Origin: Sneathiella litorea
GTDB lineage: Bacteria > Pseudomonadota > Alphaproteobacteria > Sneathiellales > Sneathiellaceae
NCBI RefSeq assembly: GCF_009882915.1
Contig: NZ_WTUW01000009.1
Span: forward strand, 310,001-374,000
Direction: 5' to 3'
DNA length: 64,000 nucleotides
Below the pieces are notes generated by a model, which was not told the DNA's origin, did no database searches, and worked only from the letters and a program-made list of their open reading frames with translations. Positions 38,696-48,797 of this stretch are shown in pieces; position 1 is the first letter of the stretch; each line of letters begins with the position of its first letter. A program made the position numbers and the translations under genes.

Positions 38696-40753
38696 TTAGC
38701 CTTCTATTTTCGAAAAATCCGCGAATTGGTCCAACAGGTTACGGATGGTGGAGAGAAGCCGTAGTCGATTGGCCCGGAGTGCCGCGTCTTCGGCATTCAC
38801 GGTGACCTTGTCAAAGAACGCATCAACAGGCTTTCGCAATGTCGCCGCAGCCGTTCCCGCTGCCTCAAACCCGTCATGGGCGAGTGCGCCGGAAACAAGG
38901 CCGGAAACTTCCGTGATCCGCTCGTGAAGCGCAGTCTCGGCAGCATTGTCAAGAAGCCCCTCCTCCACTGGCTGGCCGTAGGAAACGCCGTCCTTCTTCT
39001 CCTCAATCCGGAGGATGTTGGCGGCGCGACGGTATGCGATCAAAAGGTTCGCCCCGTCATCGGAACCGAGGAAGTTAGACAAAGCCCCAACCCGCGCCAT
39101 CAGACGGACAAGGTCATCCTCCCCGCCCTGCCCAAACGCGGCACTGATATAATCATGGCGGACGTTCTGTTCCTTCAAGTGGACTTTCAACCGGTCGGCA
39201 AAGAAATCAAGCAGCTCGTTGGCATCCAGTATTTCGGACACCGATTGCAACGCGCCGGCCTTTTCGAAAATCTCCAGAAGCGGCAGGCGGAGATTATTCT
39301 CCAGCACCAGCCGGATTACACCCAGCGCCGCGCGACGAAGCGCATAAGGGTCTTTCGATCCCGTCGGCTTTTCGTTGATCGCATAGAATCCCGTCAGGGT
39401 ATCAATCTTGTCGGCGAGCGCGACGATAACGCTTGTCGGTTCGGACGGGCAGGTATCCTTCGGTCCGAGGGGGGAATAATGCTCCTCAATCGCTGTGGCG
39501 ACGGCGGCATTCTCCCCGTCATGCGATGCGTAATAGCGGCCCATCAGCCCTTGCAGATCGGCAAACTCACCGACCATCTCGGTGGTCAGGTCGGCTTTTG
39601 CAAGCAAGGCTGCCCGCGCTGCCAGATCGGCATCGGCATTCGGCACAAAGGGCGCAATCTCAGCGGTCAGCTTGATAACCCGCTCCACTTTCTCGCGGAC
39701 GGTGCCGAGCTTGGCATGGAAGATGATTTTTTCGAGATCCGGCACACGGCTTTCGAGGGTTTTCTCCCGGTCCTTGTCCCAGAAGAACTTGGCGTCCGAA
39801 AGACGCGCGCTCAGCACCCGCTCGTTCCCGGCGGTGATCAGCTTGCCACCATCCTCGGCGCGAAGGTTTGCAACCACGATAAAGCGCGGCGCCATCTTGC
39901 CGTCTTTCCCAGCCAGCGAGAAATATTTCTGGTGGCTGCGCATAGCGGAGATCAGGGCCTCCTGCGGCACCTCAAGGAAGCTGGTATCGATCGAGCCGAT
40001 CAGGCTTTCCGGCCATTCAACAAGACCGGCCACTTCCGTGAGCAATGCCGGATCATCAATGAGCGTCAGCCCCTCGTTTTCTGCGAGTCGACCGGCATCT
40101 GCCGCGATAATTCTCTCTCGCTCTGTCGCATCCAGCACGACAAGGGCGGTTTTAAGACGCGCCTGATAATCAGCGAAATCTTTCACCGTTATCGCCTCCG
40201 GCGCCATAAAACGATGACCGAAGGTCTGGTCATTCGCCGTCAGATGCTCCCAGCTCATGGGGACTGTCTTGCCGTCAAACAGGCAGAGAATATTGTGGAG
40301 CGGACGCACCCAGCGCGCGGAATAGCTGCCCCATTTCATCGGCTTTGGCCAGGGCACGGCGGAGATTGCCGCATTCAGAAGCGCCGGCAAGACCTCAATC
40401 GTCGGGCGGCCCTTGGACTCGATCACGGCGTAGTAAAAGCTGCCCTTCTCGGTTTCCCGTTCCTCCAGTTGGTCGCGGGAGAGCCCGGCGGATTTCAGGA
40501 ACCCTTCCACCGCCTTGTCCGGCGCGCCAACACGGGGGCCACGCCGTTCCTCCGATGTGTCCTCTTGCGCCACCGGCAAGCCGTCGATGACCAGCGCAAG
40601 GCGCCGCGCCGTCGCAAAGCCACGGGCGCTTTCGAATGCGAGCCCGGCGTCTTTCAGTCCGGCACTGACCAGCCGGACCAGATCATCCGCCGCCTTGTTT
40701 TGCATACGCGCAGGGATTTCCTCGGAGAAAAGCTCCAGCAACAGTTCTGCCAT
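38696..40753 (-). CDS. glyS: glycyl-tRNA synthetase beta subunit
   Basis: The 685-residue protein opens with [17 protein letters not shown], the GlyS signature, and ends with a DALR-like anticodon-binding region. It works with GlyQ in the alpha2beta2 glycyl-tRNA synthetase of bacteria. The start directly follows the glyQ stop. Confidence 0.97.
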   Translation of the reverse strand: MAELLLELFSEEIPARMQNKAADDLVRLVSAGLKDAGLAFESARGFATARRLALVIDGLPVAQEDTSEERRGPRVGAPDKAVEGFLKSAGLSRDQLEERETEKGSFYYAVIESKGRPTIEVLPALLNAAISAVPWPKPMKWGSYSARWVRPLHNILCLFDGKTVPMSWEHLTANDQTFGHRFMAPEAITVKDFADYQARLKTALVVLDATERERIIAADAGRLAENEGLTLIDDPALLTEVAGLVEWPESLIGSIDTSFLEVPQEALISAMRSHQKYFSLAGKDGKMAPRFIVVANLRAEDGGKLITAGNERVLSARLSDAKFFWDKDREKTLESRVPDLEKIIFHAKLGTVREKVERVIKLTAEIAPFVPNADADLAARAALLAKADLTTEMVGEFADLQGLMGRYYASHDGENAAVATAIEEHYSPLGPKDTCPSEPTSVIVALADKIDTLTGFYAINEKPTGSKDPYALRRAALGVIRLVLENNLRLPLLEIFEKAGALQSVSEILDANELLDFFADRLKVHLKEQNVRHDYISAAFGQGGEDDLVRLMARVGALSNFLGSDDGANLLIAYRRAANILRIEEKKDGVSYGQPVEEGLLDNAAETALHERITEVSGLVSGALAHDGFEAAGTAAATLRKPVDAFFDKVTVNAEDAALRANRLRLLSTIRNLLDQFADFSKIEG

Positions 40754-41647
40754 TTACGCTTCCTCCGCCAAATGTCCGCGACTCTTGAGCCACGCCGTCG
40801 CACAGCCCTTGGCCAGCGCCCGCACGCGCCCGATATAGGCGGCGCGCTCCGTCACGCTGATGACGCCGCGGGCATCGAGAAGGTTAAACAGATGGCTCGC
40901 CTTCATGCATTGGTCATAGGCCGGAAGCGCAAGCCCCTCGGCCAGAATCTCCTGACACTGGATTTCCGCATCCTCGAAATGACGCAGCAGGATATCCACA
41001 TTCGAATGTTCAAAGTTATAGGCGGAGAATTCCTTCTCGTTCTGCAGGAAGACATCGCCATAGGTGACGCCTTCGCTGTTCCATTTCAGGTCAAACATGC
41101 GATCGACGCCCTGCACATACATGGCGAGACGTTCAAGCCCGTAGGTCAGCTCACCCGAAACCGGGCTGCATTCATAGCCGCCGACTTGCTGGAAGAAGGT
41201 GAACTGGCTCACTTCCATCCCGTCGCACCAGACTTCCCAGCCAAGGCCCCAGGCGCCCAGCGTCGGGCTTTCCCAGTCATCCTCGACAAAGCGGATGTCG
41301 TGATTTTTAGGGTCAATTCCGAGGGCATAGATGCTCTCAAGGTAAAGTTCCTGAATATTTTCCGGGGATGGCTTCAAAAGAACCTGAAACTGATAGTAAT
41401 GCTGCGTGCGGTTGGGGTTCTCGCCATAGCGGCCGTCGGTCGGGCGGCGCGAGGGCTGCACATAGGCGGCTTTCCATGGCTCCGGACCGAGCGCGCGCAG
41501 GGTCGTCGCCGGGTGAAACGTACCGGCACCTACTTCCATATCATAGGGCTGCAAAATCACGCAGCCTTTCGAAGACCAGAAATGTTGTAGGGTCAGGATC
41601 AAGTCCTGAAAGGAGTTGGACGGCGCGGAGGCCAGGTTACCCGCCAT
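40754..41647 (-). CDS. glyQ: glycyl-tRNA synthetase alpha subunit
   Basis: From the ATG at 41647 ([17 protein letters not shown]) it has 297 residues. The class II core with [20 protein letters not shown] and [19 protein letters not shown] identifies GlyQ, which carries the glycine and ATP site. An upstream in-frame ATG at 41713 lacks support. It is followed directly by glyS. Confidence 0.97.
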   Translation of the reverse strand: MAGNLASAPSNSFQDLILTLQHFWSSKGCVILQPYDMEVGAGTFHPATTLRALGPEPWKAAYVQPSRRPTDGRYGENPNRTQHYYQFQVLLKPSPENIQELYLESIYALGIDPKNHDIRFVEDDWESPTLGAWGLGWEVWCDGMEVSQFTFFQQVGGYECSPVSGELTYGLERLAMYVQGVDRMFDLKWNSEGVTYGDVFLQNEKEFSAYNFEHSNVDILLRHFEDAEIQCQEILAEGLALPAYDQCMKASHLFNLLDARGVISVTERAAYIGRVRALAKGCATAWLKSRGHLAEEA

Positions 41648-41734
41648 AATTACAGACCACACTGCTTGAGAGAATTCGCGGTGCAACATAAAGCGCCGCA
41701 CCGGATGGGTCAACCGGCCTCAGCCAGCTTTGCG

Positions 41735-41956
41735 CTATTTATCCTTGCAGCTATGCTCATTGAGGTCAGCAACGAACGCACCACAGCGCGGACATTCCTC
41801 AAGATCCAGCATTTTATCGGACGACTGTCCCTTGAATTCCCCGTTCTTCCTTGCTTTATCAAGAGACGGGGCAATGGTGTTGCGATAAAAGCGATGGGCG
41901 AAGAAGACACCAACCAGCACAAGCACGATCAGAATGATTTTAACTGGCGAGAACAT
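41735..41956 (-). CDS. small membrane-anchored zinc-ribbon-like protein
   Basis: The 73-residue protein has one N-terminal helix (about 5-20). A polar linker follows, then a C-terminal CPRCGAFVADLNEHSC motif (two Cys, one His and a final Cys), which resembles a zinc-binding knuckle. It lies between the S49 peptidase gene and glyQ on the same strand. The pattern recalls PP0621-like proteins; function is unknown. Confidence 0.7.
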   Translation of the reverse strand: MFSPVKIILIVLVLVGVFFAHRFYRNTIAPSLDKARKNGEFKGQSSDKMLDLEECPRCGAFVADLNEHSCKDK

Positions 41957-41988
41957 CCTGTGGTCCTACCCTTTCCATCGCGCCCGAA

Positions 41989-42852
41989 TCACAGGCCAAA
42001 TCGGCCCCAGACGGACCGATTGCGGATTGTCGTGATCAGGGCCTCAACCGCATCGGCGCCGATTATCTGTTGCCCGAGACCCAGCTTCTTGGCAAGGAAG
42101 CCCTGCCGCCCCTCGATCTGCTTGAATTTAACCTTGTCGCCGTATTTTTCACGACAGAAGGAGCGCAAATCCGCGATGCCATCGACAAGGCCGAGATCAA
42201 CGGCTTTTTCCCCGATCCAGACATCGCCGGAAAACAGTTCCTTGTCTTTGCGTTTTTTAAGTCGCTCGCCGCGCCGGGTCTTCACCAATTCCTTGAAATT
42301 GTCATGAATATCGCCCTGAATTTTTTTGAGCCAGAGAATATCATCCTCTTTTTCGGCGCTGAACGGGTCTAGCTTGACCTTATTCTCTCCCGCCGAATAA
42401 AGCCGCCGGTCGACGCCGAGTTTCTCAAGAAGTCCCGGAAAGCCAAAACCCGCGGACACAACGCCGATGGAACCAACGACAGTGTTCTTGTTTATATAGA
42501 TCTCATCTGCACAGAGGCCGAGCCAATATCCGCCCGAGGCCATTACATCCTCGGCAAAGGCATAAACGGGAATTTCCTTCTCATCGGCGAGCTGACGGAT
42601 ACGGTCAAAGATCAACGATGACTGCACCGGCGACCCGCCCGGCGAGTTAATGGCCAGTGCCACAGCACTTAAATTCTTGGTTTCGAAAGCAGATTCAATC
42701 TGGCTTGCAAGATTTGCCAGATTGAGATGCTCGCCGCGGAGCTTGTTGCCCCCCGGCGCGATGACACCGTAAAGCGGCAATACAGCCACTTGCGGCGATT
42801 TTTCCAGAAACCGCTTAAGCGGTGTTTTCTTGAGAAGATTTACTATTTTCAT
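41989..42852 (-). CDS. S49 family peptidase (SppA/SohB-like)
   Basis: The 287-residue protein contains VALAINSPGGSPVQSS, the nucleophile region MASGGYWLGLCADEIY, and GSIGVVSAGFG. A Lys-bearing segment, AGENKVKLDPFS, matches S49 proteases, which use a Ser-Lys dyad to cut membrane and signal peptides. There is no obvious strong N-terminal transmembrane helix, so it may be peripheral. It precedes the zinc-ribbon gene. Confidence 0.9.
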   Translation of the reverse strand: MKIVNLLKKTPLKRFLEKSPQVAVLPLYGVIAPGGNKLRGEHLNLANLASQIESAFETKNLSAVALAINSPGGSPVQSSLIFDRIRQLADEKEIPVYAFAEDVMASGGYWLGLCADEIYINKNTVVGSIGVVSAGFGFPGLLEKLGVDRRLYSAGENKVKLDPFSAEKEDDILWLKKIQGDIHDNFKELVKTRRGERLKKRKDKELFSGDVWIGEKAVDLGLVDGIADLRSFCREKYGDKVKFKQIEGRQGFLAKKLGLGQQIIGADAVEALITTIRNRSVWGRFGL

Positions 42853-42896
42853 GGGCGTAAAGGTAAGGATTTAACCGCTCTGTACAAGTCTTTTTG

Positions 42897-43709
42897 TTAC
42901 ATCACGGATTTGAGGGCGGCTCCCTCCCGGGCGATGGTATTGGCAACGGCCGTGGGCCTGCCGTCTTTTTCATGTAACACCAGACCACGTGTGAGCTCCA
43001 GCGGGCCTTTATCCCCCTTGATTCCCTGCACGATAACGCGCTTCGCCGACTGGTCCTGAGCAGGCCAGAGAGGAATGACCTTCAGTCGGCCGCAGCCTTT
43101 CTGAAGAACGGCAAGGATATCACCCAGCCGGTCCGCACGATGAATGACCGTGACGGTTCCCTTCGATTTCGCCCGCGCAACACAAAACAGCAACCATTCG
43201 GGTAATGCGACGCTTCCCTCGATATGGGCGAGCGTCTTAATGTCCGACTTGGCGACTCGCGCCCGGCCCTTTCCGTAAAAGGGCGGATTGGTGAAGACAT
43301 GATCGAAGCCGGCCTCCAAAAATGGTTTTTTCTTTGGCCCCACCTCCCCCGCAAAAGATGCCCGCATGCCGATATCCGCTTCTATTATTGACGTCTGCTC
43401 GGCGAAACCATTCTTTTCCGCATTCAGGCGGGCGAGCGCGGCCAGTTCCGGTTGCAGTTCAATCCCCCAAAGCTGGCAGTCCGGTATCCGGTGCAACGCA
43501 CAGAGGCCTGCCGTTCCAACCCCCGCGCCAACGTCAAGAAGTGTCTCCCCCGCCTTGGCATCGACCGCCGCGCCAAGCAATACCGCATCGGAGCCAGCGC
43601 GAAAACCATCCTTTGGCTGAGTAATCTTGAGGGCACTGCCCAGAAACTGGTCTTCCGTGCAGGGTGTCTCATCCCCGGCGGAAACATTTAATTGCCGCGT
43701 CCCCACCAT
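42897..43709 (-). CDS. class I SAM-dependent methyltransferase, TrmN6/YfiC-like
   Basis: The 270-residue protein has the SAM loop DVGAGVGTAGLCAL and the adenine-N6 methylation motif NPPFYGKG. A DGFRAGSDAVLL segment near the N-terminus is typical of the tRNA1(Val) A37 N6-methyltransferase group. Its target is inferred from family. Its start shares one base with the stop of the DUF2007 gene, so the two are probably translated together. Confidence 0.85.
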   Translation of the reverse strand: MVGTRQLNVSAGDETPCTEDQFLGSALKITQPKDGFRAGSDAVLLGAAVDAKAGETLLDVGAGVGTAGLCALHRIPDCQLWGIELQPELAALARLNAEKNGFAEQTSIIEADIGMRASFAGEVGPKKKPFLEAGFDHVFTNPPFYGKGRARVAKSDIKTLAHIEGSVALPEWLLFCVARAKSKGTVTVIHRADRLGDILAVLQKGCGRLKVIPLWPAQDQSAKRVIVQGIKGDKGPLELTRGLVLHEKDGRPTAVANTIAREGAALKSVM

Positions 43710-43927
43710 CAGGCCTGTGTCTCCCCCTCACCGATATCCACCAGAATCTGCTTTGCCCGGTCATGATCTTCTTCGGTCACCATGATCCGGCGCGGGATCG
43801 CACCGATACTCCCTTCCAGAATCGAGGTATGCTCATCAAGCACGATTGCCTCAATCCGTTCATCCTCCAACAAGGCCAGAATATAGGAGATCAGCACCGG
43901 ATCATTACACCTAATCAGCTCTTTCAC
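43709..43927 (-). CDS. DUF2007 family small protein
   Basis: The 72-residue protein shows the DUF2007 pattern: LIRCNDPVLISYILALLEDE, a central HTSILEGSIGAIPRRIMV, and a final helix with DHDRAKQIL. The fold is a PII-like ferredoxin fold of uncertain role. It is coupled to the methyltransferase gene by a TGATG junction and divergent from the polyprenyl synthase gene. Confidence 0.88.
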   Translation of the reverse strand: MKELIRCNDPVLISYILALLEDERIEAIVLDEHTSILEGSIGAIPRRIMVTEEDHDRAKQILVDIGEGETQA

Positions 43928-44043
43928 AAAATTCCCCTTGTTCCTTACCCGGATATGACCGCCGTCACTTGACCCGTCGCCATCTTAAGCTATGCTCAGG
44001 CGAAATATTTGAACGATCCCGCCACCCTTTAAACGAGGCACCA

Positions 44044-45066
44044 TTGGCCATCATCGTAAACCTGGATAAAAGAAAAGAACAGCCCGCAAAAGCAACCCTG
44101 AAACGCCTGTTGAATATCGTCGAAGCGGATCTGGCCGACACCAACGATATCATTCTGGAACGGATGCATAGCGAGGTGGAGTTGATCCCGACCCTGGCGC
44201 GTCACCTGATCGCAGCGGGCGGCAAGCGATTGCGCCCGGTTCTGACCCTAGGGGCGGCAAAGCTCTGCGGCTATGAAGGCGACCGCGCGAAGAAGCTCGC
44301 AGCCTGTGTCGAGTTCATCCATACCGCCACCCTGTTGCATGATGATGTGGTGGACGAGAGCGATCTGCGCCGCGGCAATGAAACGGCGAACGTCCTCTGG
44401 GGTAATCAGGCGAGCGTGCTGGTCGGGGACTTCCTGTTTAGCCGCTCCTTCCAGCTGATGGTCGAGGATGGCTCACTTGAGGTTCTGGCGATCCTGTCCA
44501 ACGCCTCCGCCGTGATTGCGGAGGGCGAAGTCATGCAGCTCATGAATGTGGGCAATACCAATACCACCGAAGACAGCTATCTTCAGGTGATCGCCTCCAA
44601 GACGGCGGCGCTTTTTGCGGCGGCCTGCGAGGTGGGCGCCGTGGTTGCTGAACGTCCGAAAGCGGAGGCGCAGGCGCTCGAGAGCTATGGCCGCAATCTC
44701 GGCATCGCCTTCCAGCTTGTCGATGACGCGCTTGACTATTCTGCGGAACAGCAAGCGCTCGGCAAGGCCATCGGCGATGATTTCCGCGAAGGGAAAGTGA
44801 CGCTGCCCATCCTCCTCGCCTTCCGCCGCGGCAATGCGGAAGAGCGCGCCTTCTGGAAACGGGTGGTTGAGGACGGGGATCAGCAGGACGGCGACCTGGA
44901 GCAGGCGCTCGAGATCATCGGCAAACATTCCGCGCTTGAGGACACAATCGAGCGAGCCCGCCATTATGGCGCGATGGCGAAAGATGCGCTCGGCATTTTT
45001 GAGGACAGCGAGATCAAGGAGTCCCTTCTGGAGGCCGTTGATTTCTCTATCGAGCGGGCGTTCTGA
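44044..45066 (+). CDS. ispB: trans-polyprenyl diphosphate synthase (octaprenyl/decaprenyl type)
   Basis: The TTG at 44044 is favoured because GAGG lies five bases upstream; the product is then 340 residues. The two Asp-rich motifs are HDDVVDESDLRRG (DDxxD) and LVDDALDY. It extends isoprenoid chains for the ubiquinone side chain. A TTG at 43969 would add 25 residues with no ribosome binding site. The exact chain length cannot be read from sequence. Confidence 0.93.
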   Translation: MAIIVNLDKRKEQPAKATLKRLLNIVEADLADTNDIILERMHSEVELIPTLARHLIAAGGKRLRPVLTLGAAKLCGYEGDRAKKLAACVEFIHTATLLHDDVVDESDLRRGNETANVLWGNQASVLVGDFLFSRSFQLMVEDGSLEVLAILSNASAVIAEGEVMQLMNVGNTNTTEDSYLQVIASKTAALFAAACEVGAVVAERPKAEAQALESYGRNLGIAFQLVDDALDYSAEQQALGKAIGDDFREGKVTLPILLAFRRGNAEERAFWKRVVEDGDQQDGDLEQALEIIGKHSALEDTIERARHYGAMAKDALGIFEDSEIKESLLEAVDFSIERAF

Positions 45067-45178
45067 TTATTTAAGGGAAAATTGGCGACGGGCTCATTTC
45101 GTCCTTGCGGAACCCGTCCAAACCCGATTATAACGCTTCTGCTCTCGCCGAGCCCAACTTACCACGGGCCGGCACGGT

Positions 45179-45565
<387 letters not shown>

Positions 45566-46162
45566 ATGCAAAAATTTGTTACTGTCTTGTTGATATTTAT
45601 AATGCTTTCCATGCCAGCAAGATTTGCTGCGGCAAGTGGCGGTGACGGCGGCGGGATGGTAATCCTCAATACAATTTCAGCCTTTGCAAAACCAGAGGTT
45701 TTTACGTTGGTTGTCTTGACCAATTTTTTCATCGTCAACACTGCTTTCTCACCGATAATTTCCCAGTTACCGCCAGCGGTGCGGAGTAAGTATGCGTTGA
45801 CGTTAACAGCCGTATTGACCCTGAATTATTTTAGATATGCTATGCTGGAATTTACCCGCTACTTCCTCTATGCCCTGTTTTCCCCCGGATTCTATTTTCA
45901 AGAAAATCCTGACAGCCGTTCTGTGGCTACGCCTGAGAAGGCCCAAGAAGGGCTTTGGAGTGCCTCCAATCCAGACGTGATGACAAATGCCGTTGCACAG
46001 AATGAGGAAAAGGAAAAACAGGAACTGATCAATAAGGCGGTCCAGGCCGCCCTGCGCGATCCGGAAATTGCCCGGAAATATCTGGAATACTCAACACCGG
46101 AGGTGAAGGCAGCCGTTACCAAGGCGCTTGAAAATCAGGCCGCCGACCGGGCGCGTTTTTAA
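45566..46162 (+). CDS. exported or membrane protein of unknown function
   Basis: The ATG at 45566 has GAGAGGGG six bases upstream and gives 198 residues; an upstream ATG at 45542 is not supported. A signal-like segment (about 4-22, ending in AAASGG) is followed by a Gly-rich stretch and two hydrophobic segments (about 40-62 and 75-105). A charged helical tail (PEKAQEG onwards, with EEKEKQELINKAVQAAL) ends the protein. No family is recognised. It is 12 bases upstream of the lipoprotein gene, so the two are co-transcribed. Confidence 0.65.
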   Translation: MQKFVTVLLIFIMLSMPARFAAASGGDGGGMVILNTISAFAKPEVFTLVVLTNFFIVNTAFSPIISQLPPAVRSKYALTLTAVLTLNYFRYAMLEFTRYFLYALFSPGFYFQENPDSRSVATPEKAQEGLWSASNPDVMTNAVAQNEEKEKQELINKAVQAALRDPEIARKYLEYSTPEVKAAVTKALENQAADRARF

Positions 46163-46174
46163 GGGGGCAATGAT

Positions 46175-47152
46175 ATGAAAAAGACACTGCAATCCATCAC
46201 CATTAGCCGCTTCCTTAGTGCTGCAGCCTTGTCACTGTCGTTGTTGCTGGCGGGCTGTCAGGGAAATGTATCCGAGACGGTTGGTGATCTCCTGACAAAC
46301 CCCTTCGGTTCGAGTGACGAAGAGGAAGAAGTCATTAACGTTGTTGCTCTCACTCCACAAGAAGTCCCCTGGCACATACAGGCAACCGTTGCCGCAACGG
46401 TGTTACGGCTCAAGGATGAGGATCCAGATGCCATAGACGAGAAATTCAGCCTTGTCGGCAGCGGCGGGATAGCGACTGACGAGAACAGCAGTCTTGCAGG
46501 TTTCGGCGTTGAAAATGTCCAGATTAATGACTTCTTTCGCCCTCAGGAAGCTCCGGAGATTAACCGTCTCGGGGCACGGCTAATCCTTGTGGACCCGACC
46601 GGACGGCGTCTCGGCGTATCCTTCGTGGCCGATTATGAACTGGCCGAGGACCAGGTCATTCTCAAGGGTCATCAGTGGGGATATAGCCGCGCCGAAACCC
46701 CCGCGGTGGAGACCTATATTGTCCGTACGGCGGCAATCGAGGAACTCGATGAAGCGAGTGTGCGCGACTATCAAACATTCCGGAGCCATATCCTTTCAAA
46801 TGCCGCGCCGACCGGCGATCCAACGGCCTCGGCGGATATAGCCGACTATACGGTTGTCACTTTCGTCATGGACCGTATTCTTGACGGTGACAAATTTGAA
46901 GTCCGCCTCAGCGCTGTTAAGGACGGAACCGAGGGTTTTCCCGATGCAAGCCGCTATATCCTTCATGATAACGGGTGGGTTACCGGCATTGTCCCGGGCA
47001 GGTTTTCCCTTGCCGGCGAGAAGTCTTTCTGGGTGAAGGCAGTTTACACCCCAAAAGAGGAGGAGGATGGCGGATTTTTCGGAAAACTGCTGACGAATGA
47101 AAGGCTGATCGGGCTTTATAATACGGCAAACCTTTCAGAGTCAGCGAGTTAA
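46175..47152 (+). CDS. lipoprotein of unknown function
   Basis: The 325-residue product has a lipoprotein signal ending in LLAGC with Cys28 as the lipidation site. An acidic stretch (DEEEEV) follows, then a soluble region without recognised domains, including RLGARLILVDPTGRRLGV and KSFWVKAVYTP. The residue at +2 is Gln, which does not match the Asp inner-membrane retention signal of E. coli, so an outer-membrane location is possible. It pairs with the membrane protein just upstream. Confidence 0.7.
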   Translation: MKKTLQSITISRFLSAAALSLSLLLAGCQGNVSETVGDLLTNPFGSSDEEEEVINVVALTPQEVPWHIQATVAATVLRLKDEDPDAIDEKFSLVGSGGIATDENSSLAGFGVENVQINDFFRPQEAPEINRLGARLILVDPTGRRLGVSFVADYELAEDQVILKGHQWGYSRAETPAVETYIVRTAAIEELDEASVRDYQTFRSHILSNAAPTGDPTASADIADYTVVTFVMDRILDGDKFEVRLSAVKDGTEGFPDASRYILHDNGWVTGIVPGRFSLAGEKSFWVKAVYTPKEEEDGGFFGKLLTNERLIGLYNTANLSESAS

Positions 47153-47433
47153 CTCTGTCTTGGCGAGCAGGCAAACTATCCTGGAAAAATCGGAATTTCC
47201 GCCCGGGCATAGCTTCGACCAGCCCCGCATAGAAGAGCCTGAAACCCTATATAATCTGCGGTTGTCCGCTGTTTTTGAAACCAAAAATTAACGAAAAATT
47301 AGCCTTTCCGGCAATAGAATCGATCGCAACATAAATGATCTCCGAACAGTCACTTTGCTCGGAATCTTTAGGGACAACAGGGCGAGCAGATTTAATTGAT
47401 CCTGCTCGTGGGAGATCGGCACAAGGAGGCTCC

Positions 47434-48753
47434 ATGGAAATTGCCAAACTGCCAGCAGACGAGGCAAATCGGCTTGAGCGTTTACGGGGATATAACATCC
47501 TCGATACAGAGACTGAAACCAGCTTCGACAGTATAACCCGGATAATTTCCAAAACCATCGGGGTTCCCATTTCCCTTGTCAGCCTGATCGACGAACATCG
47601 CCAATGGTTCAAATCACATTATGGTATAAATGTCCGGGAAACACCGCGCGACATGGCGTTCTGCGCCCATGCCATTCTCCAAGAGGAAGTTTTTGTCGTT
47701 AATAATGCCCTGGAGGATATACGCTTCCATGACAATCCGATTGTCGCGGCTGGCCCGTCCTTTCGCTTCTATGCAGGGGCACCGCTGATCACACCTGATG
47801 GATTCAAGATCGGCACTCTCTGCGCCATTGACCGCAAGCCACGGGAATTGAGCGAAGATCACCAGCAGCTGCTGACAGAGCTTGCCGGCATCGTCATTGA
47901 CGAGTTGGAATTGCGCAAAACCCGTGAGGATGCCCTTCGTATTAACGAGGATCTGCAAAACAAGATTGCGGAGTTGATGGATACACAGGAACGACTGGAA
48001 ACCCAGAGCACTGTACTGGTCGACCTTGCGGAAAATGAAGCCCGGCTGAAAACCAAGCTGACGAAAGAAATCGCTATTAAGGATCGATTCTTTTCCATTA
48101 TCGCCCATGATCTAAAAAGCCCGTTCAACTCCCTTCTGGGGTTTTCCGATTTTCTGTCTAAACGGGCCGACAAACTAACGCCGGAAGAGATCATCGAGTA
48201 TGCCTCGATGATTAATATCTCCAGCCAAACCCTCTTTACCTTGTTGGAAAATCTTCTTGAGTGGGGACGCTTTCAGATGGAAAAAGGCAATCACCAGCCC
48301 GTTTCACTCAGCCTTCCAGAATTGGTTGAGGAAAGCATGTCTCCCCTGCGAACCTGCGCGGACGACAAGAATATTACGTTCTCCAGCAAAATTCCCGAAC
48401 TGACTGTCGTTGCCGATCGCAACATGATCCTTCTGGTAATCCGGAACTTATTATCCAATGCCATCAAGTTCACGCCCGCGGGCGGGCGCATCGAGGTGAG
48501 TGCGGAGCTCCAGAACGATATGGTCGAAATCTCGGTCTCGGATACCGGTGTGGGCATCGCGCCACATATCGCAACGGATAGCTTTGCCATCGACAAGAAA
48601 ACAACTACCCCCGGCACTGAAGGAGAGATCGGAACAGGCCTTGGCCTGCCGCTTTGCAAGGAGATGGTTGAGCTTAATCGGGGCAACATCCGGCTGGAAA
48701 CTGAAAAGGAAAAAGGGACGACTTTTCACTTTACCCTGCCAATTGCAGCCTGA
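47434..48753 (+). CDS. GAF-domain sensor histidine kinase
   Basis: The ATG at 47434 has AAGGAGG just upstream and gives 439 residues. A GAF domain (about 20-160, with GIPVS-like and GAPLITPDGFKIGTLCAID features) is followed by a coiled coil (160-215). Next is a HisKA domain with His225 in IAHDLKSPFNS. An HATPase domain carries NLLSNAIKFTP, DTGVGIAP and GTGLGLPL. No membrane helix is seen, so it senses a cytoplasmic signal. No cognate response regulator is adjacent on the same strand. Confidence 0.92.
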   Translation: MEIAKLPADEANRLERLRGYNILDTETETSFDSITRIISKTIGVPISLVSLIDEHRQWFKSHYGINVRETPRDMAFCAHAILQEEVFVVNNALEDIRFHDNPIVAAGPSFRFYAGAPLITPDGFKIGTLCAIDRKPRELSEDHQQLLTELAGIVIDELELRKTREDALRINEDLQNKIAELMDTQERLETQSTVLVDLAENEARLKTKLTKEIAIKDRFFSIIAHDLKSPFNSLLGFSDFLSKRADKLTPEEIIEYASMINISSQTLFTLLENLLEWGRFQMEKGNHQPVSLSLPELVEESMSPLRTCADDKNITFSSKIPELTVVADRNMILLVIRNLLSNAIKFTPAGGRIEVSAELQNDMVEISVSDTGVGIAPHIATDSFAIDKKTTTPGTEGEIGTGLGLPLCKEMVELNRGNIRLETEKEKGTTFHFTLPIAA

Positions 48754-48797
48754 GCCATTTTCCACCCGACCTGAGCCTCGCGACCGTTCAAGCCGGA

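Noticed and set aside
38876-41590. Very long open frame on the plus strand opposite glyS and glyQ
   Set aside because: It is antisense to two well-supported synthetase genes, has a low-complexity basic composition, and matches no family. It is a by-product of codon bias in GC-rich DNA.
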